Source: Candidatus Latescibacterota bacterium (lineage in GTDB: Bacteria > Latescibacterota > UBA2968). From it: a stretch of 64,000 nucleotides of DNA. A program made the translations under genes and the position numbers. The DNA lies in NCBI GenBank assembly GCA_022821275.1, contig JAJEDY010000001.1, forward strand, positions 55,350 through 119,349, read 5' to 3'. Positions 62,200-64,000 of the stretch are shown one piece after another; the stretch's first letter is position 1, and each line of letters starts with the position of its first letter. The notes below the pieces were generated by a model. The model was not told where the DNA came from and made no database searches. It saw only the letters and a list, made by a program, of their open reading frames with translations.

Positions 62200-63357
62200 T
62201 CACGCTTCGTCGCCCGTCAGTATTTGCAGGTATTCGTGATAGGCGTACACACGGCCACGCCGCTTGCCAGTGATCTCACGCAGCACACCGAGGCTTACCA
62301 GCAGTTCAATCGCCTTGCGCGTCGGTGGTGCCGTCAAACCGAGTAGTCCCGACGCTTTGGGAACGGTGACGATTGGATTGAACGGCAGGCGCTCGAGCAA
62401 CTGAATAGCGGCAACAGTTGACCGGTCATGAGTGATGATGCGCCTGCGGTCGTGTCCAACAAGAGCATGGAGCGCCTGCGCGACACGAACACCATCGGCA
62501 GCGGCCTCGCGCACGCACCCAAGGAAAAATCGGGTCCAGCCTTCCCAATCACCGTTGCTACGCACGGCCGCAAGCCGCGCGTAGTATTCCTGCTGCGCAC
62601 GCTTGAACGCCAGGCTGAGATAGAGTAGCGGCTGTTCGAGCAGATCCCAGTGTTCCACCAGCAGTGCAATCAGCAGCCGTCCGATGCGTCCGTTGCCATC
62701 GAGGAATGGATGGATTGTCTCGAACTGCACATGCGCAAACCCAATCCGAATCAGCGGAGGGAACTCACTATCTTCATGCAACCACTGCTCCAGCGCTCCA
62801 AGCGCGGCGGGAACCTCCCCGGGCGGTGGCGGAACGAAGCGAGCGTTGCCCGGTCTGCTACCGCCAATCCAGTTCTGCGATCGACGGACTTCTCCAGGAC
62901 GCTTGTTCTCGCCACGAACGCCGCGCATCAGGATACGGTGGGTATCGCACAGTAGGCGGATACTCAGCGGCAATCCTTGCGGGTCTGCGAGTTGTCCTCG
63001 GGCATGTGCGAGGGCATCCACATAGTTGCAGACCTCTCGGACATCGTCCAGATGGTCTGTATAGTCCGTCGCTTCGAAAGTGAGAACGTCGCGAAGCGTG
63101 GCCTGTGTCCCCTCTATCTGCGAGGTCATGACCGCTTCCTTCCAGACGAAGCCATACAGGAACCAACCAGTGCTCGGCACCATCGAACCCGCCACTGCAA
63201 GACGTGCCAACTCTGTCTGAACGTTTGCAAGGAGTTCTGCTGTCGAGTCATCTATTACCAGCGGTGGATTGACGGGAGGCAGAGGGTAAGGAACGAACGC
63301 GCGAACCTTCTCTCCGAGGGTGCTGGTAATGCGGTATTGACCTGTCTGGCGAATCAT
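62200..63357 (-). CDS. Fic-domain protein with N-terminal inhibitory motif and C-terminal winged helix
   Basis: A 385-residue Fic protein. The Fic core HPFLDGNGRIGR (His216) transfers AMP or a similar group to target hydroxyls. The N-terminal inhibitory motif TSQIEG (residues 78-83) fits the (S/T)xxxE(G/N) pattern of class II Fic proteins, so the enzyme is probably autoinhibited. The end of the protein (about 310-380) contains a winged-helix-like segment (IQLLERLPFNPIVTVPKASGLLGLTAPPTRKAIELLVSLGVLREITG), a DNA-binding candidate. A promoter with an embedded palindrome lies directly upstream, suggesting autoregulation. No toxin partner gene is next to it. Confidence 0.9.
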   Translation of the reverse strand: MIRQTGQYRITSTLGEKVRAFVPYPLPPVNPPLVIDDSTAELLANVQTELARLAVAGSMVPSTGWFLYGFVWKEAVMTSQIEGTQATLRDVLTFEATDYTDHLDDVREVCNYVDALAHARGQLADPQGLPLSIRLLCDTHRILMRGVRGENKRPGEVRRSQNWIGGSRPGNARFVPPPPGEVPAALGALEQWLHEDSEFPPLIRIGFAHVQFETIHPFLDGNGRIGRLLIALLVEHWDLLEQPLLYLSLAFKRAQQEYYARLAAVRSNGDWEGWTRFFLGCVREAAADGVRVAQALHALVGHDRRRIITHDRSTVAAIQLLERLPFNPIVTVPKASGLLGLTAPPTRKAIELLVSLGVLREITGKRRGRVYAYHEYLQILTGDEA

Positions 63358-63387
63358 GTCTGAGAAACTCTCCTTTCTTGAGCCAGA

Positions 63388-63415
63388 ATTAAAGAAACGA
63401 CCGTTTCTTTGTCAA
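63388..63415 (-). promoter_or_regulatory. Fic promoter with embedded palindromic operator
   Basis: On the minus strand TTGACA (63410-63415) and TTTAAT (63388-63393) are 16 nt apart. The spacer and both elements are covered by AAAGAAACGACCGTTTCTTT (63391-63410), a perfect inverted repeat of 9-bp arms. A further half-site CGTTTCTTT is at 63433-63441. Confidence 0.65.
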
Positions 63416-63593
63416 GACTTCTATGAATCGCTCGTTTCTTTAACGAGGGAAATCAGCTTAAAAAAATTAGAAATCGCAAGTCATCATCTCTCCCGAAAAA
63501 TCAGATTTTCAAGACTCGGGAAAATGTCTTATATTGGCTCTGCTAACTGGACTCGAATGCAATCGACATCATCCAAATTCTGGAGACCAATAC

Positions 63594-64000
63594 ATGCTCA
63601 ACGCCGATCCTCTAATCCAGATCGTGCCTACCGATGGCGAGGCTCGTGTGTTCATTGATTGCAATCGGAAAGCGGATAAACCCATCAATCGAAATCTTTT
63701 CGGGAAATTCACCGAGCATCTCGGTCGCAACATCTACAATGGAATGTGGGCGCAGATCTTAGAGAACACTTCCTTCGCAGACTGGTCTTTCTTCAGCCGG
63801 ATCTGGACGCCAGAGACCGACCGTCTAAGGGATCCCGATATCGAGCGACACAGATCCGCCTACGAAAAGGGTATCGCCTACCGATGGCTCCCCTACGGAT
63901 CAGAAGATGCGACCTATCTCATTGACTGGCTTAACCCGTACAACGCCAAAACAAGCCAGCAAATCACAGTTCCTGGACCTGAAGCGGGAATCCGCCAATC
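63594..64000 (+). CDS. Alpha-L-arabinofuranosidase-like glycoside hydrolase (GH51 type, partial)
   Basis: Open to the right edge and therefore absent from the ORF track. The ATG follows TGGAGACCAATAC. The 135 visible residues include RVFIDCNRKADKPINRNLFG, KFTEHLGRNIYNGMWAQILE and NTSFADW, the N-terminal signature of GH51 arabinofuranosidases (and of related GH families). The catalytic Glu residues lie beyond the window. No signal peptide is present. The 230-nt gap before it contains the Fic promoter; a dedicated promoter was not recognised. Confidence 0.85.
   Translation, partial: MLNADPLIQIVPTDGEARVFIDCNRKADKPINRNLFGKFTEHLGRNIYNGMWAQILENTSFADWSFFSRIWTPETDRLRDPDIERHRSAYEKGIAYRWLPYGSEDATYLIDWLNPYNAKTSQQITVPGPEAGIRQ

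Noticed and set aside
1-64000. CRISPR array, rRNA, prophage or integrase
   Set aside because: No regularly spaced direct repeats, no rRNA sequence and no phage or recombinase genes were recognised; the only repeats are short intergenic ones.

Overview
The window looks like part of the chromosome of an uncultivated, free-living heterotrophic bacterium, with GC content judged by eye to be a little above 50%. It is rich in sulfatases, Gfo/Idh/MocA oxidoreductases, a phytanoyl-CoA dioxygenase-type enzyme, a mandelate-racemase-type enzyme and secreted proteins carrying dockerin-like paired EF-hand repeats. That combination is typical of Latescibacterota, Poribacteria and related planktonic or sponge-associated lineages. 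No rRNA or phylogenetic marker was compared, so this placement is an inference.

Layout. 1-9.0 kb (minus strand): a metal-uptake operon (lipoprotein binding protein, ATPase, two permeases with DtxR-like C-terminal domains, MntR/DtxR regulator), followed by a secreted metalloprotease, methionine aminopeptidase, a CycH-like lipoprotein and a glycogen-synthase-like glycosyltransferase that leaves the window. 9.1-12.3 kb (minus): a ferrous-iron operon (DtxR-type regulator, FeoA, FeoB, FeoB-associated Cys-rich peptide). 12.4-15.2 kb: a double-length UxaA-type dehydratase. 15.2-16.2 kb: a DUF4258/YgiT-type pair followed by a short ArsC/Spx-like gene. That gene has an in-frame TGA exactly at the first position of its CxxC motif and a bacterial-SECIS-like hairpin 23 nt downstream, so it is predicted to be a selenoprotein. 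16.2-26.9 kb: oxidoreductase, SRAP protein, amidohydrolase, c'-type cytochrome, GAF membrane protein, CBM9-like protein, a large subtilase, an MFS transporter and a CbiX-like chelatase.

27-41.3 kb is a catabolic island with sulfatases (one ARSK-like), Gfo/Idh/MocA dehydrogenases, a PhyH-type dioxygenase, an HSL-type esterase, an S9 peptidase and an enolase-superfamily enzyme. 41.4-43.5 kb holds a SixA-like phosphatase and a BNR-4 protein related in fold to ulvan lyases. 43.5-48.3 kb is a glycolytic operon (PFK with PPi-type residues, GAPDH, PGK, TPI) running into secG and tRNA-Leu(GAG). 48.3-53.3 kb is housekeeping: ComF, a HAD-YvcK fusion, a second HAD, a DUF62 SAM hydrolase and RadC. 53.4-62.2 kb is a second catabolic block (secreted esterase, LamG-GH116 protein, two sulfatases, GMC oxidoreductase). 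A Fic protein with a promoter-embedded palindrome and the start of a GH51-type arabinofuranosidase close the window.

Together the catabolic genes suggest desulfation, cleavage and oxidation of sulfated, uronate-containing (probably algal) polysaccharides, with the released sugars feeding the glycolytic operon. Several intergenic gaps carry dispersed repeats, one of which appears to encode the signal peptide of the subtilase.
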